This document shows, in pieces, positions 1 to 10,564 of a stretch of DNA of 64,000 nucleotides (the stretch's first letter is position 1; the number at the start of each line of letters is the position of its first letter). Position numbers and translations under genes: made by a program. The notes beneath the pieces are model-generated. The model was not told the DNA's origin and did no database searches. It worked only from the letters and a program-made list of their open reading frames with translations. Origin of the DNA: Streptomyces sp. TLI_171 (GTDB lineage Bacteria; Actinomycetota; Actinomycetes; Streptomycetales; Streptomycetaceae); contig NZ_RAPS01000001.1 of assembly GCF_003610255.1 (NCBI RefSeq), positions 6,041,001-6,105,000 of the forward strand, given 5' to 3'.

Positions 1-3000
1 GACCGTCCGCAGTGCGATCCGACCCCACACCACTCGTGACAGAGCCCGCAACTCCGGCCTCGACCGCGACCGAGCTTCGGCCACCAGACCGATCCGGACC
101 TGGGCTTTGCCCGGCCGTTACATCGATGTCGGGTGAGAACGCGAACTCCTCCTCGTCGCGGGAGTCGAAGTCGTCGTCAGAACCGTCGCCGGAGCCGAGT
201 TCGGGGACGGGGTCCGCATCGATGACGTCTTCGTCGAGGACGTCCTCGCGGCGCACGCGTTGCTGTGCGTCGAACTCCTCCCGCGAGGCGAGCGTCCGGG
301 CTGTCGTCGTCCCGGCGTTCTCCTCCTGGTCCGGTTCGGCGAACAGCATGCCATCGGCCTCCAGCACCGATTCCAGCGCAGGCAGGATGATGCCCGCCGT
401 GGCCGGTGCGTCCTCACCGGTGGTCTCGATCCGCACGGGGGCACCGGCTGCGGGGTCTGTGCCGTTGAGCGCGGCCAGGACACGGTCGGCCGCGGTCGAG
501 GACTGCACGTCACGGGGCCGGGCGCTCCCCTCGCCGCCTCCGCCGGCCCGGGCCGCGGTCCCCGGCACGACGAGGCCGTCGACGACGACACGCCCGGCGT
601 CCGAGCCCGAAGCGACGGCGGGGCCGGTCCGCTTCGCACCGGGAGTGATCATGTGTGTCCCGGAATCTGCCTGGTCCTCGGTCTGCTGCCGGCCCAGACC
701 CAGGAACAAGGGCGCGTCCTCCTCGGGGACCCACACCGAGATCCGTCGGATGGTGTCGTCGGTGAAGGTCTCGCTGCTCTTGCCCCGGTACGCCGCCGGG
801 TTTAGCCATTCGCCCGGGTTGAACCACAGGCTGGGGTTCTCGGGTACGAGCGCCGCCTTCCAACGCACGTCCAGGTGAAGCAGGCGCAGGCTGCGGCCGG
901 TGGTCTTCTTGCCGCCGGAGTGGACCTGCTGGGCGCCGGCCATGCCCAAGGTGCTGTGCCAGGTGAGGTAGTCCAGGCCCAGCATCGGGCCGATGATGTC
1001 CTCCTCCGCCTTCCCGGGGAGGTGAAAGTCGGGCATCAGCCACGTGCCGAGGAACCATCCGGACAACGCCTCAGTGCCGATCCTGGCCCGCTGCGAGGTG
1101 GCGTCGAACTCGGTCAGGAAGGACTCGTCGACGCTGCGGTTGCCGTCGCGCACCCGGACGACGTCGGTGAGCAGCTCCAGGTCGGCCTTGAGCGTGGAGA
1201 ACCGCCCGGGGATCTCGATCCCGACCTCCACCCCGCCGGTGAGCAGGCCCTTGATCTGCCCGCCCAGGAACGCCGGGTTGACGGTCGCCGAGACCTGACC
1301 GCGCAGGTTGCTGCGCGGGTTGAACCAGCTCGCTCCGGGCGGCGGGTTGGAAACGAAGTTCTGCCACAGCGCCTTGGCGTAGCCAGCGGCGTCCCTGGGG
1401 CCGGAAATGCTCTTCGGGTACGCGGCCTCCTCGGGGAGGATCAGCCGGTAGACCTTGTCGCCGAACTCGCGCAGGCCCTGGAAGCGAAGCACCTCCACCC
1501 TGCCGAGTACATCCGGCTCGATCGCCTGCAACTTCGACAGGTCCAACCCCTCGCGCAGTTCGGAGAGGCGGGTCTGCGGGGGGAGCAAGGTGCGATCGAT
1601 ATCGGGCAGCTGCGGCGCCCAGTCCGGCCGGATGGTGTGCGGCTGGACGGCTTGCGCCTCTTCGTCGTTCCCGATCTGACCGGCGTCGGCCTGGGTGGGC
1701 TCGACGCTGCGGTCCGGGTGGCTGACCTCGTTGAGCATGGCGACGTCGTGCCGGGTCGTCAGCGTGCTGGTCTGCTGGGCATGCACGGTTTGGGTGACGG
1801 TGGTCTGGAACGAGCCCAGGGTCGCCGCGTCCACCATCGCCGACGGAGCGGTCTCCACCGTGATCACGGCGGACCAGGACACCTTGCGGGAAAAGTCCGC
1901 CGAAGTGAGGCCCTGCCGCTCCAGCGTGGTACCCAGCTTGTGCTCGACGCTCGTGGTGAGGCCGGCCTTGCGCGCCGTCTGGCCGTAACGGGTGAGGTTG
2001 ACGTTCTGCCAGAAGCTGCGGTAGCCCTCCCCCATCGTGGTCTTGTTGTACCAGAACCGCACCGGGTCCACGCCGTACCGGGCCGCCCGCCTGCTGGACT
2101 CGCCAGCCGTGGTCTCGGCGGTGTAACGCTTGCCGATCCGGCTGTACGGGACCCGTCCGAGGAACTTCGGTTCGCTCAGCTCGGCCTTCAACTCGATGGT
2201 GAAGGTCCGGTCAACAGGGAAGAGGGTCGGCAGTTTGACGCCGAGGCGCTCGGAAGCCAGCACCGCCCGACCGACCACCGGCACGGTGATTTGGTGGCCG
2301 TGCACCAGCAGGTCCATGGCACCCGCAGTGTTCATCGGACCGAGTACCTTGCCGATGCCGTCCGCCACCGCGTCGGCGGTCGCCTTACCGTACTTCTGCT
2401 CTACCCAGTCAGTGACCTCCGTCACCACGGCGCCGGCGTCGGGCGGCGAGACGATGCCGGAGTCGCCCAGGTCGCCGATCTGCTCCGCGGGCAGTTCGTA
2501 GGGGACCGAGGTGTCGAGGCGCACCTCCAGCCCTTTGGGCATCAGGCCCAGCGCGGTGGCCTGCATGGCGCTCATCAGCACCTCGCCCGTGACCTCAACC
2601 TCGGTGCTGGTCTCCTGCCGGCCGTAGCTGATAAGCCGGGTCTCGCACCAGGTCCTAACCTGCACCTGGTAGCGGACCTTGGCCGGGCCGGCCGCGGTGG
2701 CGGTGCCCTCCATGGTGAGCCGGGCCAAGCTGCCGCCCGTGGAGCTGAAGGTGCCGAGGGCGTTCTCCCGACGGTAGAAGGCCTGTGGCTGCGGGGTCAG
2801 CGTCCAGGGCTGGAACTCCTCCTCGGAATGGTGGGCGGTGTCCTGCCCGAATTTCATCGGGAACCGCGCCCGCAGGCCGGCGTAGAAGCCGGTGCTTGTC
2901 TCCCGGCCGACCTCGATGAAGCTGGCCGCACCGCTGTCAAGGTAGGTCCCGAAGCCCTGCGGCAGAGCAACTGTCCGTACCTCGTCCACGACCGCCCGGA

Positions 3001-6000
3001 CCAGCACCTCTGCGTGCACTTGGAGCCCGGTCAGCGACTTGTCGATCACGCTCTGGTGGGCGATCGTGCCCTTCCAGACCAGGGTTTCCCGCTGCTGCAA
3101 CGTGGGCATCGCCTTGACCGCGGTGGCGACATGCGCCTCGATGTCGGAACGCACGTGCGCCGGAACATGGATGTGCCCCTGCTTCTTGAACTCCCCGAAC
3201 ACGGCGGCGGCCAGGCCACCGGGGCCAGCGTCGACCCAGATGTCGTTGGGGAACTCCAGACGGCCCTCCTCGCGCCGCCAGACCAGTTCCTTGGTACCCA
3301 ACTCGGCGGCATCGAACGGAACCCAGACCTCACGGCGGGAGGAGGGGTCCACCACCTTCTTGTGGGTGAGGTTCGCCGGCACCAGCACCTTGTAGTCCAC
3401 CTGCACCGGCGGGAGGTGCCTGACCTCGCTGACGGTCGAGAACGAGTAGTCGGTCTCGGTGCCGGGGAAGGAACCGGGCAGTTCCGACCGCCGTCCCAGG
3501 ACCCCCATCTCGATGACGATGTGGTCCCCGCTCTCCTGCGACAGGTGAGCTGGCTCGGGTTCCTGAACATGCGACTGCGGCACGGCAGGGGCCGGCGCGG
3601 GGTGCTGGTCGGACGAGTGCTCGATACTCGCCGTCAGCACGAGGCTGCCGGAGAACTCCGCCAGCCCGTCCAGGGCGAACCCCTGCATCCCCCAGGTCGC
3701 CTGCCCTGACGCCACACCCTTCACCCTGACCTTCCGGCCGTGCAGCATCGGGCGCACCTCGGCGGCCTGGAGCGGGCCGCTCTTCGCCTCGCCGATCGAG
3801 TACGTCGCCTGCGGCCCCAGCCAGGCACCCAGGATCGTCGCCGCCGCAAGGGTGGAGTCCTGCTCCTCGGTGCGGTTGACGTCCAGCTCGGAGTCGGGCA
3901 GCCAGGCGGACATCTTCGGCTCGGCGGGGATCACCGCTCCGTCCTCGCCGACCTTGCCGTGCTCGGCCCGGATCCGTACGGTCACGTCCTCTTGCTCGGG
4001 CCCGAACACGTGCGCCTTGGACAGCACTACCGAGTAGCCGTCGGCAGACATCAGCTCGCTGCGGTGCGCCCGCAGAGTGTCCGGGTGCAGGGCCTGATGC
4101 AGCCGGCGCTGGTTCGTGCCGGCGAACTTGTTGTCCAGAACGCGGCCGACGACTCCCTGGTTCCAGTGCTCGTTTCCGTCCGGGGAGGGCAGAAGGCCTG
4201 GGAAGCGCTCGTTGAGCTCCTGCTCGACGTTCTCCAGCAGGTCGTCCGCGCCCTCCAGTTCGCTGAACCGGTGCATGTTGCCGAAGTTCAGCCCGATCCC
4301 GTCCGCAAGCTTGAGCACCGGAGCCGGCTCCGGCGTGCCCTCGGTCGACGGCGGCTCGGGCAGCTTGGCCCACTCCTTCGCGTCTTTGGAGAGTGATCGC
4401 AGCCACATCGGGTCGTCCAGCTGCACCACGATCGGCTCGTCCTGCGGCCGGTCGGTGCGGGTGATCACCGCCTCGACGGCGAAGCTGCTCACGGTGGTCG
4501 ACTCGCCGACGTAGCGGACACCGGTGAACTCGGTGGTCGCCATGCCGGCCCCGGTGTGCGCCATTTCGGCGTCGAGCGTGGGCCAGAACCACAGCCACGG
4601 GGTCAGCGAATCCTTCGACATCACCGCGAAGTTGAGCGCGAACAGCATCAGCCCAGGTGGGATGTCGATGGAGTCCTCGTGGGCCAGCGCCCACTCCGCG
4701 ATCCGGGTTACCCGATCGTCGATATCCATCCAGGTAGAGGTGTCGCGGGTAACCTTCACCTCGGGTCTGGTCAGCCGCAGCTTCACGTTGAGCGCCGCGG
4801 GAGTCCGGCCCTCGTGGTCGCCGAAGCTGATGGTGTACCCCTGTTTGCGGACCGCGGGATGCACCAGGTTCTTCAGGCCGACCGGACTGGTCTGCGCATC
4901 CAGCCGCCGGCGCTGCGCCGTTCCGGGCGGTGCCAGCTCCCCGGCCGCCTGCTCGATGACCTCGCGCAACTGCGCGCCTCCGGGGAAGGACTCCACGAGC
5001 GAGTTTGCGGGGATCGGCACCGGCAGGTGCCGGCCGGTCAGCTCGTCCGTCTCAGCGTACTTGGCGACGACCGAGACGCCGCCGGTCCCGCTCGGCACGT
5101 GCTCGGATCCCTGGACGGCCTTCGCCGCGCCGTCCACCGGGCGCACCGTCTCGCGCGAGGACCAGATCTCCAGCGCCTGCTTCACCCGCGGCCGCTCCCC
5201 GTTCTGACCGTTGCGCCAGGTGTGGGGGACTGTCTCCCTGCCCAACAGGGAGGTGTACAGGCTGGTCCGCTGCGGCTCGTGTACCTCAACGTGCACCGTC
5301 GCGTCGTATGAGAACAGCAGAGACTGGTAGGAGGAGTTCTTGACCGTCCTCTCCTGCACCGTCTGCACGCTGATGTTGGCGTTCTCCTGGTGCTCACCTG
5401 TCACGATGGTGAACACACCCTTGAACGCCTCGGTGTAGTTCAATTGGAACGGGTGCGTGCCCTCGAAGGTCTCCAGCGCGTACCCGACGTTGAGGTTGGC
5501 GTCGGCGAAGTAGCCGTGACCTCGGTCCCGGCCGCGCAGTGCCCGCTGATGGTCGGTGGTCTTCAGTCGTAGCTCCACCGGGTCGGAGCGCTGCTTCCAC
5601 GCCGCTGGCTTCAGCCGTACTGCCACCTGGTGCCCGGCCACCTCGAAGGTGTACCGGTCGCCGACCAACTGCTCGGCATGGCTGAGGAGTTTTTCTCGGG
5701 TCGTGCGCTGCTCGATCAGCCGGAGGTTTGCCTCGCTACGCAGCACAGGTGGGAGCGTGGTGCGGATCTCTTCGCGGATCGTGGCGATGGCCCGATCGGA
5801 GACCGCCTCCGGCACGTCGTGGCCCAGCACCGGGTTCTGCCCGGTCAGGTACTCCGGCGGCTGGAACCTGTGCTCCGGCTGCCAGCCCTCCTCGTGGGCC
5901 GCCGCCTCCCAGGGGTGCTCAGGGTGGTCCTCGAGCTGCCGATCGACCGCGTCCAGCGCCGCCTCCAGCTCGGCGCGCGCCTTCTTGACGCGCTGGGCAG

Positions 6001-9000
6001 CGGCCACGCACTGCGCCCGATCCGGGGTGCCCAGCCCGTCGACGGCTGCGGCATCAAGCGGGTCGAGGCCCGTCAGATACCCCGTCTCGTGCGCGACGGC
6101 GAGCTGAGCGGACGCCAGCCCGTAGGCGTTGGCCAGTGCCACCACCCGTTGGTTCAGCACCGCGCGGGCCTTCCCCCGGGACCGCACGGCCAGGTTGCTG
6201 GGATCGGCCTCACCGGTGTCGGCCGGCGGCCTGCTCGGCAGGTGCGTCACCTTCGGCACGGTGGTGATGACCCGCGCCACCAAGATCTCGTACCACTCCG
6301 GGCGGCTCAGCAGGGCCTTCGGCAGCGCGAGCCGGCCGGGCAACGGCCGGCCGGTACGCGCTGCGCGCCAAGCCTCCACGGCGCGGAACACTTCGCCCAG
6401 CCCGTTCTCGATCCGTGCCAGGTCATCGGGTGTAGTGGCCTCGTCCAGAACGGCCTCCTGAGTGTCCAGCACCTGCTCGAGGTGCTGCCTCGCTTGCACC
6501 TGGTCGGTCGGCACCAGCTCCCGCACGGTCCGTCGCAGTGGCTTCACCGCCCGCCGGAGCGCCGACGCCTGCTGGTCGAAGCCGGCCGCCGTCTCCACGT
6601 CCTGCACGGTCTGCTTAGGGTTGGGGTCCACCGCAGAATGTGCAGGGAGGCTGGTGGTGTGCTGAGCGGTGCGGGTAATGACGTGGGCGCGGGTGGCCTC
6701 TGGGGCGACATGAAGGGCGTAGGCCGTCACACCTACGAGCAATTCCCTGCGCCGGAGCACGGCCTGCGTGACAGGATCGGTACCGGCCAGCAGACGCGGC
6801 CCCAACAGCAGAGGCCCGATCAGCATCCACGCATCCGCCACCAGGCCGTCCGCCTCCTCCTCACCCACCAGCGCCACGAGATGCCCCCGCACTCGCTCGG
6901 GATCCCCCTCGTCCCACACCGGATGCGCCGTCCCCTTCCCCTTGCCCGGGGACGCAGAGCCCCCCACGCCACGCCCCACCCCCAGCCACGCATCCAGATA
7001 TCCACCGAAGACCCCACTGGGCCCAGCCCCATGGGTGGGAACGACGCCCTTCAGCCGCATACCGACTCCACTCCCCGTCGGGCTCTCCGGCGAAGAACCG
7101 CTTCCCGACAGCGCGGCGGGCGCACGCTCGGCCACTGCCGAGCCCGCATCAGCAGTGTCGCGAACGGGCGGGGCCGGGTTCACGGCGGGGCTAGCCGAGA
7201 CAGCGCCCACTGTCCTGTCCCGTACATCCGCCTCGCTCGTGTCGCCCGCCGGGCCATTCCCGGCCAACGTGGACCAGCTCGGGCTGCTGGACGGGCCGGC
7301 TGCATCAGCAGTGTCGCGAACGGGCGGGGCCGGGTTCACGGCGGGGCTAGCCGAGACAGCGCCCACTGTCCTGTCCCGTACATCCGCCTCGCTCGTGTCG
7401 CCCGCCGGGCCATTCCCGGCCAACGCAGACCAGCTCTGGCTGCTGGACGGGCCGGCTACTTCGCTCTGCGTGGCAGAGATGGCCGCCGCATCGGTTGTGG
7501 ACGCCCCGCCCGGGCCGCCCGCGTGTCGCTTGCGCGGCTTCTTCACCCCGCCGAGAAGTCCGACCCACCCGGTGTCCGAACCCGTCAAAGCGGCCAGGTC
7601 CGCCCGGGTCTTCCCCGGGTCGCGGTGAAGGTCGTGGGCGGTGTGCAGCGCCTGCAACCGACGCGCGCTCAACTCTTCCTGGTCCCCGATCACCAGACGC
7701 CGCGACGGCTTCGACGACAAGTACGGCGCGACCCGGTACGCCTCGGCGTACAGAGCCCCGGCCCGCACGTCACCGGCCGCGTCCTTCAACCCCGCCCACA
7801 GAGTCCGCGCATCGGCGGACTCCGCGGCGAAGTCCTCCTCCAACGCCGCCACATCCACTTCCGACGAGAACCCGAACCCCTCATCCTCATCGTCCGTGTC
7901 GAAACCGTCATCCGAACCGTCGTCGGAGTCGAGTTCCGGGACAACGTCCTCGTCGGGCACGTCCTCCTCGAGCCCCGCCCGCTCCCCGGCGTCGCGATCC
8001 CCCTGCCACACGGCCGTCCAGGCCGCCGCCCGGGCCAACTCCTCCCGGTCCGGCACCTCGTGCGATGCCGATTCCAGCACCTCGTCCGGCACCGAATCCA
8101 GCACCGCTTCCGAGGCGGACTCCAGGGCCGGTGCCGATTCCACTGCCGGTGAAGGTTCCGGCGCCGGCACGGTGGCGGTGGTCGGGCCGGGAGTGTCCTC
8201 GCCGGTGGTCGCGACCGGCACCGGGGCACCAGCCGTGGCTGGCCTACCCGTGAGCGCGGCGATCACCCCGCGGGCCGCGCTCACGGACTGCACCCCACCC
8301 GGCCCCGCCGTCTCCCGCCCGCCGCCCACCGCCCGCAACGCGCTCGCAGGAGACGCCAGGCGCTCGACATCGGCTTCGGCGTCGGTGCCCGAGGCAACCG
8401 GGCGCGGCCCGGGAGCTGCCGCGGCCCGAGCGACCGCATCGCCGACCGGCCGCGTGGCGGTGGTGGCGCCGTCGGCCGCAACACCCTCGGCCGACTGCAC
8501 CCCGGGAGCGGCCGCCGCCGGCGCGGCACCCCGTGCCTGCGGCCCGTTCTGCCCGGCCACCTCCTGCCCAACCAGGTCCGGCCCGGGGCCGACCACGACC
8601 GCTCCCCGCGGAGCACTCCGGTCCCCGACAACGGGAACAGCGCTCCCGACAGGGGCGGTGCCGGCGGGGCCGACCACGGAAGCGGTACCGCTCACCGCCG
8701 AATCCGTCCCAGCGGCAGCAAGGCCGGTGAAGGCGGTGCCGGCGGTGGTCACGGGAGCAGTGCCGCTCGCCGTCGGATCCGTCCCAGCGGTTGCGGGGGC
8801 GGTGCCGGCGGTGCCGGCGGTGGTCACGGGAGCAGTGCGGCTCGCCGCCGGGCTCCCGGCAGTGGTGAGGGGTTGGGGTGTCGTGTCCGTGGCGTGGGTC
8901 GCGTCTTCGCCGGCTCGGCCGAGCGCACCCGTGGGAGCGGCGTGCTGGAGCACGGGAGCGGACGGGGCGGCGCCGCCCGACACCGGGCCCGCCGCGGCCG

Positions 9001-10564
9001 CGGCCGCCGCCCGCGACGACGCCGTCGCCGACCCGGCGGCGTCGACCGGCACACCCGCACCGCCCACGTACTCCACGCCGGCGACCGCGGCAGGCACAAC
9101 GGCGGCGGCGCGAGTACCAGCAGCCGCCGGGGCGCGCGTGTCACCGGAAGCATCCGCGGCCGCGGTCGTGGTCGTGGGTCGTGGCAGCGCGGCAGACGCG
9201 GGCAGCGAACTCGCGGACTGCCGGGCGACAGGCTGCGGCCCCTGCCCGGAAGCGTGCCCGTCACGGAAAGCCGCACGCGTGTCACCGGAGTCCGCAGCCG
9301 AAGCACCCGCGGCCGAAGCACCCGCGGCCGAGGTCGAGGGCTGGGAAGCCGCACGCGTGTCACCGGAGTCCGCAGCCGAAGCACCCGCGGCCGAAGCACC
9401 CGCGGCCGAGGTCGTGGGCCGGGCAAGCCCCACCGCCGCTGCAACCGCGGTGTCGCGTTCCTGCACCGTGCGCGTCTCATGCCGCTCGCCGTGGGCCGCC
9501 GACATGTCGCCATCGGCCGCACTGTCCGCCGCACCGAACGCGGTGACGAGCCCCGGCAGCGAGGCCGGGCCCGTCGCGAGCGCCGCACCCGCAGCGGGAA
9601 GCCCGTTCAGGTGGGCCTCAAGACCCTCGAGGCCGTGCCCCTTGTCGAGGCCCAGGACGCCCTTCGCCCACTGCGCGCCCTCGAAGACGAAATGCTCAAA
9701 GACACTGCTCACCCCCGAACCCGCGAAACCCACCGGACTGAACCCCCCGCCGACCACCGCCGCAACCGCCGCGCTCTCCAACAAGGCCTCGGTGACCGCG
9801 TTCGACCCCACACTCCACGGATGGCTGCGCCCCAACCCGGTCTTCGCCCCCACCGCCTTCGCGAAAGCCGACCCCGACACCACCGAAAGCGCCGGCTTGT
9901 GCAAACCCCCGATGAACGCACCCATCGCACCCGACCTGGCGATACCCCTCCAGTCGTACCCGCGCCGACGAAACCCGCTCGGCGCCCCGTCGATCATGAA
10001 CGTCTGCGCCGCGAAACTCGTCAACGACTCCGACAACGCCTCCAACGCCGCCGCCGCACCCAACCGCCCCACCCGCGTCAACCGCACCAGCCGCACCAGC
10101 AACCGCACCCGCGCCCGCGCCATCAACAACGCCCGCTGCACACCCGCCCACGCCGGGAAGAACGGCTCCAACATCTCCAGAACCACAAGCTCCACGAAAA
10201 GCTGCACCAGCTCCGCGACCAACTCGACCTTGCCCTCGAAGATCTGCGACGCCGTACCACGCTGAACCCCCGACACCGACGACACCTGCCCCCGCACCCC
10301 GCGCAGCAGACCCCCGCCACCATCCGTGAACTGCCCCATCGCCCGCACGAACTGCTCACGCGTCTCCGAAGGCAAATGCCGCGCCGCATTACGCACCGCA
10401 TCATCGACATCCGCCTCGAAATCCCGGATCAACGCCCCGACCCGCGCCAGACCCTCCGACGACTCCAACGCCAACGACGCACTCGCCTGCGGAAAAAACG
10501 ACCCCGTCAACACAAACATCAAAACATCCAACACCGAGCCACGCCCCACCACCGGCTCAGCCAC
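1..10564 (-). CDS. Giant modular secreted-toxin-like protein, C-terminus beyond window
   Basis: The minus frame is open without a stop from the GTG at 10564 to base 1, giving more than 3,521 codons. The start is one of three consecutive GTG codons; I chose the one that aligns with the ATG of the homologue at 38298 (both continue AEP..GR.SVLDVL). Residues 1-310 are a helical domain nearly identical to that of the gene at 14420. A Pro/Ala/Thr linker follows with a VIAALTG motif (about nt 8250), then a helical module near residues 920-1000 (LWAGLK, RRLVIGD, TAHDLHRDP). Residues 1036-1139 are a tandem 52-aa repeat. About 1310-1640 is helical, then roughly 1,650 residues are beta-rich with many aromatic and alternating residues. 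A second linker near residue 3360 repeats the RVLAALNG motif. The protein is likely secreted and polymorphic-toxin-like by architecture. The function of the beta-rich part is unknown. Confidence 0.8.
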   Translation of the reverse strand, partial: MAEPVVGRGSVLDVLMFVLTGSFFPQASASLALESSEGLARVGALIRDFEADVDDAVRNAARHLPSETREQFVRAMGQFTDGGGGLLRGVRGQVSSVSGVQRGTASQIFEGKVELVAELVQLFVELVVLEMLEPFFPAWAGVQRALLMARARVRLLVRLVRLTRVGRLGAAAALEALSESLTSFAAQTFMIDGAPSGFRRRGYDWRGIARSGAMGAFIGGLHKPALSVVSGSAFAKAVGAKTGLGRSHPWSVGSNAVTEALLESAAVAAVVGGGFSPVGFAGSGVSSVFEHFVFEGAQWAKGVLGLDKGHGLEGLEAHLNGLPAAGAALATGPASLPGLVTAFGAADSAADGDMSAAHGERHETRTVQERDTAVAAAVGLARPTTSAAGASAAGASAADSGDTRAASQPSTSAAGASAAGASAADSGDTRAAFRDGHASGQGPQPVARQSASSLPASAALPRPTTTTAAADASGDTRAPAAAGTRAAAVVPAAVAGVEYVGGAGVPVDAAGSATASSRAAAAAAAGPVSGGAAPSAPVLQHAAPTGALGRAGEDATHATDTTPQPLTTAGSPAASRTAPVTTAGTAGTAPATAGTDPTASGTAPVTTAGTAFTGLAAAGTDSAVSGTASVVGPAGTAPVGSAVPVVGDRSAPRGAVVVGPGPDLVGQEVAGQNGPQARGAAPAAAAPGVQSAEGVAADGATTATRPVGDAVARAAAAPGPRPVASGTDAEADVERLASPASALRAVGGGRETAGPGGVQSVSAARGVIAALTGRPATAGAPVPVATTGEDTPGPTTATVPAPEPSPAVESAPALESASEAVLDSVPDEVLESASHEVPDREELARAAAWTAVWQGDRDAGERAGLEEDVPDEDVVPELDSDDGSDDGFDTDDEDEGFGFSSEVDVAALEEDFAAESADARTLWAGLKDAAGDVRAGALYAEAYRVAPYLSSKPSRRLVIGDQEELSARRLQALHTAHDLHRDPGKTRADLAALTGSDTGWVGLLGGVKKPRKRHAGGPGGASTTDAAAISATQSEVAGPSSSQSWSALAGNGPAGDTSEADVRDRTVGAVSASPAVNPAPPVRDTADAAGPSSSPSWSTLAGNGPAGDTSEADVRDRTVGAVSASPAVNPAPPVRDTADAGSAVAERAPAALSGSGSSPESPTGSGVGMRLKGVVPTHGAGPSGVFGGYLDAWLGVGRGVGGSASPGKGKGTAHPVWDEGDPERVRGHLVALVGEEEADGLVADAWMLIGPLLLGPRLLAGTDPVTQAVLRRRELLVGVTAYALHVAPEATRAHVITRTAQHTTSLPAHSAVDPNPKQTVQDVETAAGFDQQASALRRAVKPLRRTVRELVPTDQVQARQHLEQVLDTQEAVLDEATTPDDLARIENGLGEVFRAVEAWRAARTGRPLPGRLALPKALLSRPEWYEILVARVITTVPKVTHLPSRPPADTGEADPSNLAVRSRGKARAVLNQRVVALANAYGLASAQLAVAHETGYLTGLDPLDAAAVDGLGTPDRAQCVAAAQRVKKARAELEAALDAVDRQLEDHPEHPWEAAAHEEGWQPEHRFQPPEYLTGQNPVLGHDVPEAVSDRAIATIREEIRTTLPPVLRSEANLRLIEQRTTREKLLSHAEQLVGDRYTFEVAGHQVAVRLKPAAWKQRSDPVELRLKTTDHQRALRGRDRGHGYFADANLNVGYALETFEGTHPFQLNYTEAFKGVFTIVTGEHQENANISVQTVQERTVKNSSYQSLLFSYDATVHVEVHEPQRTSLYTSLLGRETVPHTWRNGQNGERPRVKQALEIWSSRETVRPVDGAAKAVQGSEHVPSGTGGVSVVAKYAETDELTGRHLPVPIPANSLVESFPGGAQLREVIEQAAGELAPPGTAQRRRLDAQTSPVGLKNLVHPAVRKQGYTISFGDHEGRTPAALNVKLRLTRPEVKVTRDTSTWMDIDDRVTRIAEWALAHEDSIDIPPGLMLFALNFAVMSKDSLTPWLWFWPTLDAEMAHTGAGMATTEFTGVRYVGESTTVSSFAVEAVITRTDRPQDEPIVVQLDDPMWLRSLSKDAKEWAKLPEPPSTEGTPEPAPVLKLADGIGLNFGNMHRFSELEGADDLLENVEQELNERFPGLLPSPDGNEHWNQGVVGRVLDNKFAGTNQRRLHQALHPDTLRAHRSELMSADGYSVVLSKAHVFGPEQEDVTVRIRAEHGKVGEDGAVIPAEPKMSAWLPDSELDVNRTEEQDSTLAAATILGAWLGPQATYSIGEAKSGPLQAAEVRPMLHGRKVRVKGVASGQATWGMQGFALDGLAEFSGSLVLTASIEHSSDQHPAPAPAVPQSHVQEPEPAHLSQESGDHIVIEMGVLGRRSELPGSFPGTETDYSFSTVSEVRHLPPVQVDYKVLVPANLTHKKVVDPSSRREVWVPFDAAELGTKELVWRREEGRLEFPNDIWVDAGPGGLAAAVFGEFKKQGHIHVPAHVRSDIEAHVATAVKAMPTLQQRETLVWKGTIAHQSVIDKSLTGLQVHAEVLVRAVVDEVRTVALPQGFGTYLDSGAASFIEVGRETSTGFYAGLRARFPMKFGQDTAHHSEEEFQPWTLTPQPQAFYRRENALGTFSSTGGSLARLTMEGTATAAGPAKVRYQVQVRTWCETRLISYGRQETSTEVEVTGEVLMSAMQATALGLMPKGLEVRLDTSVPYELPAEQIGDLGDSGIVSPPDAGAVVTEVTDWVEQKYGKATADAVADGIGKVLGPMNTAGAMDLLVHGHQITVPVVGRAVLASERLGVKLPTLFPVDRTFTIELKAELSEPKFLGRVPYSRIGKRYTAETTAGESSRRAARYGVDPVRFWYNKTTMGEGYRSFWQNVNLTRYGQTARKAGLTTSVEHKLGTTLERQGLTSADFSRKVSWSAVITVETAPSAMVDAATLGSFQTTVTQTVHAQQTSTLTTRHDVAMLNEVSHPDRSVEPTQADAGQIGNDEEAQAVQPHTIRPDWAPQLPDIDRTLLPPQTRLSELREGLDLSKLQAIEPDVLGRVEVLRFQGLREFGDKVYRLILPEEAAYPKSISGPRDAAGYAKALWQNFVSNPPPGASWFNPRSNLRGQVSATVNPAFLGGQIKGLLTGGVEVGIEIPGRFSTLKADLELLTDVVRVRDGNRSVDESFLTEFDATSQRARIGTEALSGWFLGTWLMPDFHLPGKAEEDIIGPMLGLDYLTWHSTLGMAGAQQVHSGGKKTTGRSLRLLHLDVRWKAALVPENPSLWFNPGEWLNPAAYRGKSSETFTDDTIRRISVWVPEEDAPLFLGLGRQQTEDQADSGTHMITPGAKRTGPAVASGSDAGRVVVDGLVVPGTAARAGGGGEGSARPRDVQSSTAADRVLAALNGTDPAAGAPVRIETTGEDAPATAGIILPALESVLEADGMLFAEPDQEENAGTTTARTLASREEFDAQQRVRREDVLDEDVIDADPVPELGSGDGSDDDFDSRDEEEFAFSPDIDVTAGQSPGPDRSGGRSSVAVEAGVAGSVTSGVGSDRTADG
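7146..7457 (-). repeat. Two tandem 156-bp units inside the giant gene
   Basis: Units at 7146-7301 and 7302-7457 are almost identical; differences cluster near the end of each unit. The period is a multiple of three, so the array adds 52 residues per unit to the encoded linker without breaking the frame. It fits recent in-frame duplication in a low-complexity segment. Confidence 0.9.
9265..9436 (-). repeat. Tandem ~87-bp repeat in the linker
   Basis: A block encoding Ala/Pro-rich residues, itself built from a repeated 15-bp unit, occurs twice here and only once in the other arm near 15567-15640. It keeps the reading frame. It is one of the few length differences between the two otherwise near-identical arms. 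Confidence 0.75.

Noticed and set aside
875..8152. Long plus-strand frames (944 aa at 875-3709, 840 aa at 5630-8152, and others) over the left 10 kb
   Set aside because: They are antisense to the continuous minus-strand giant gene, rich in Arg/Gly/His/Pro as expected for shadow frames in high-GC DNA, and show no domain pattern.
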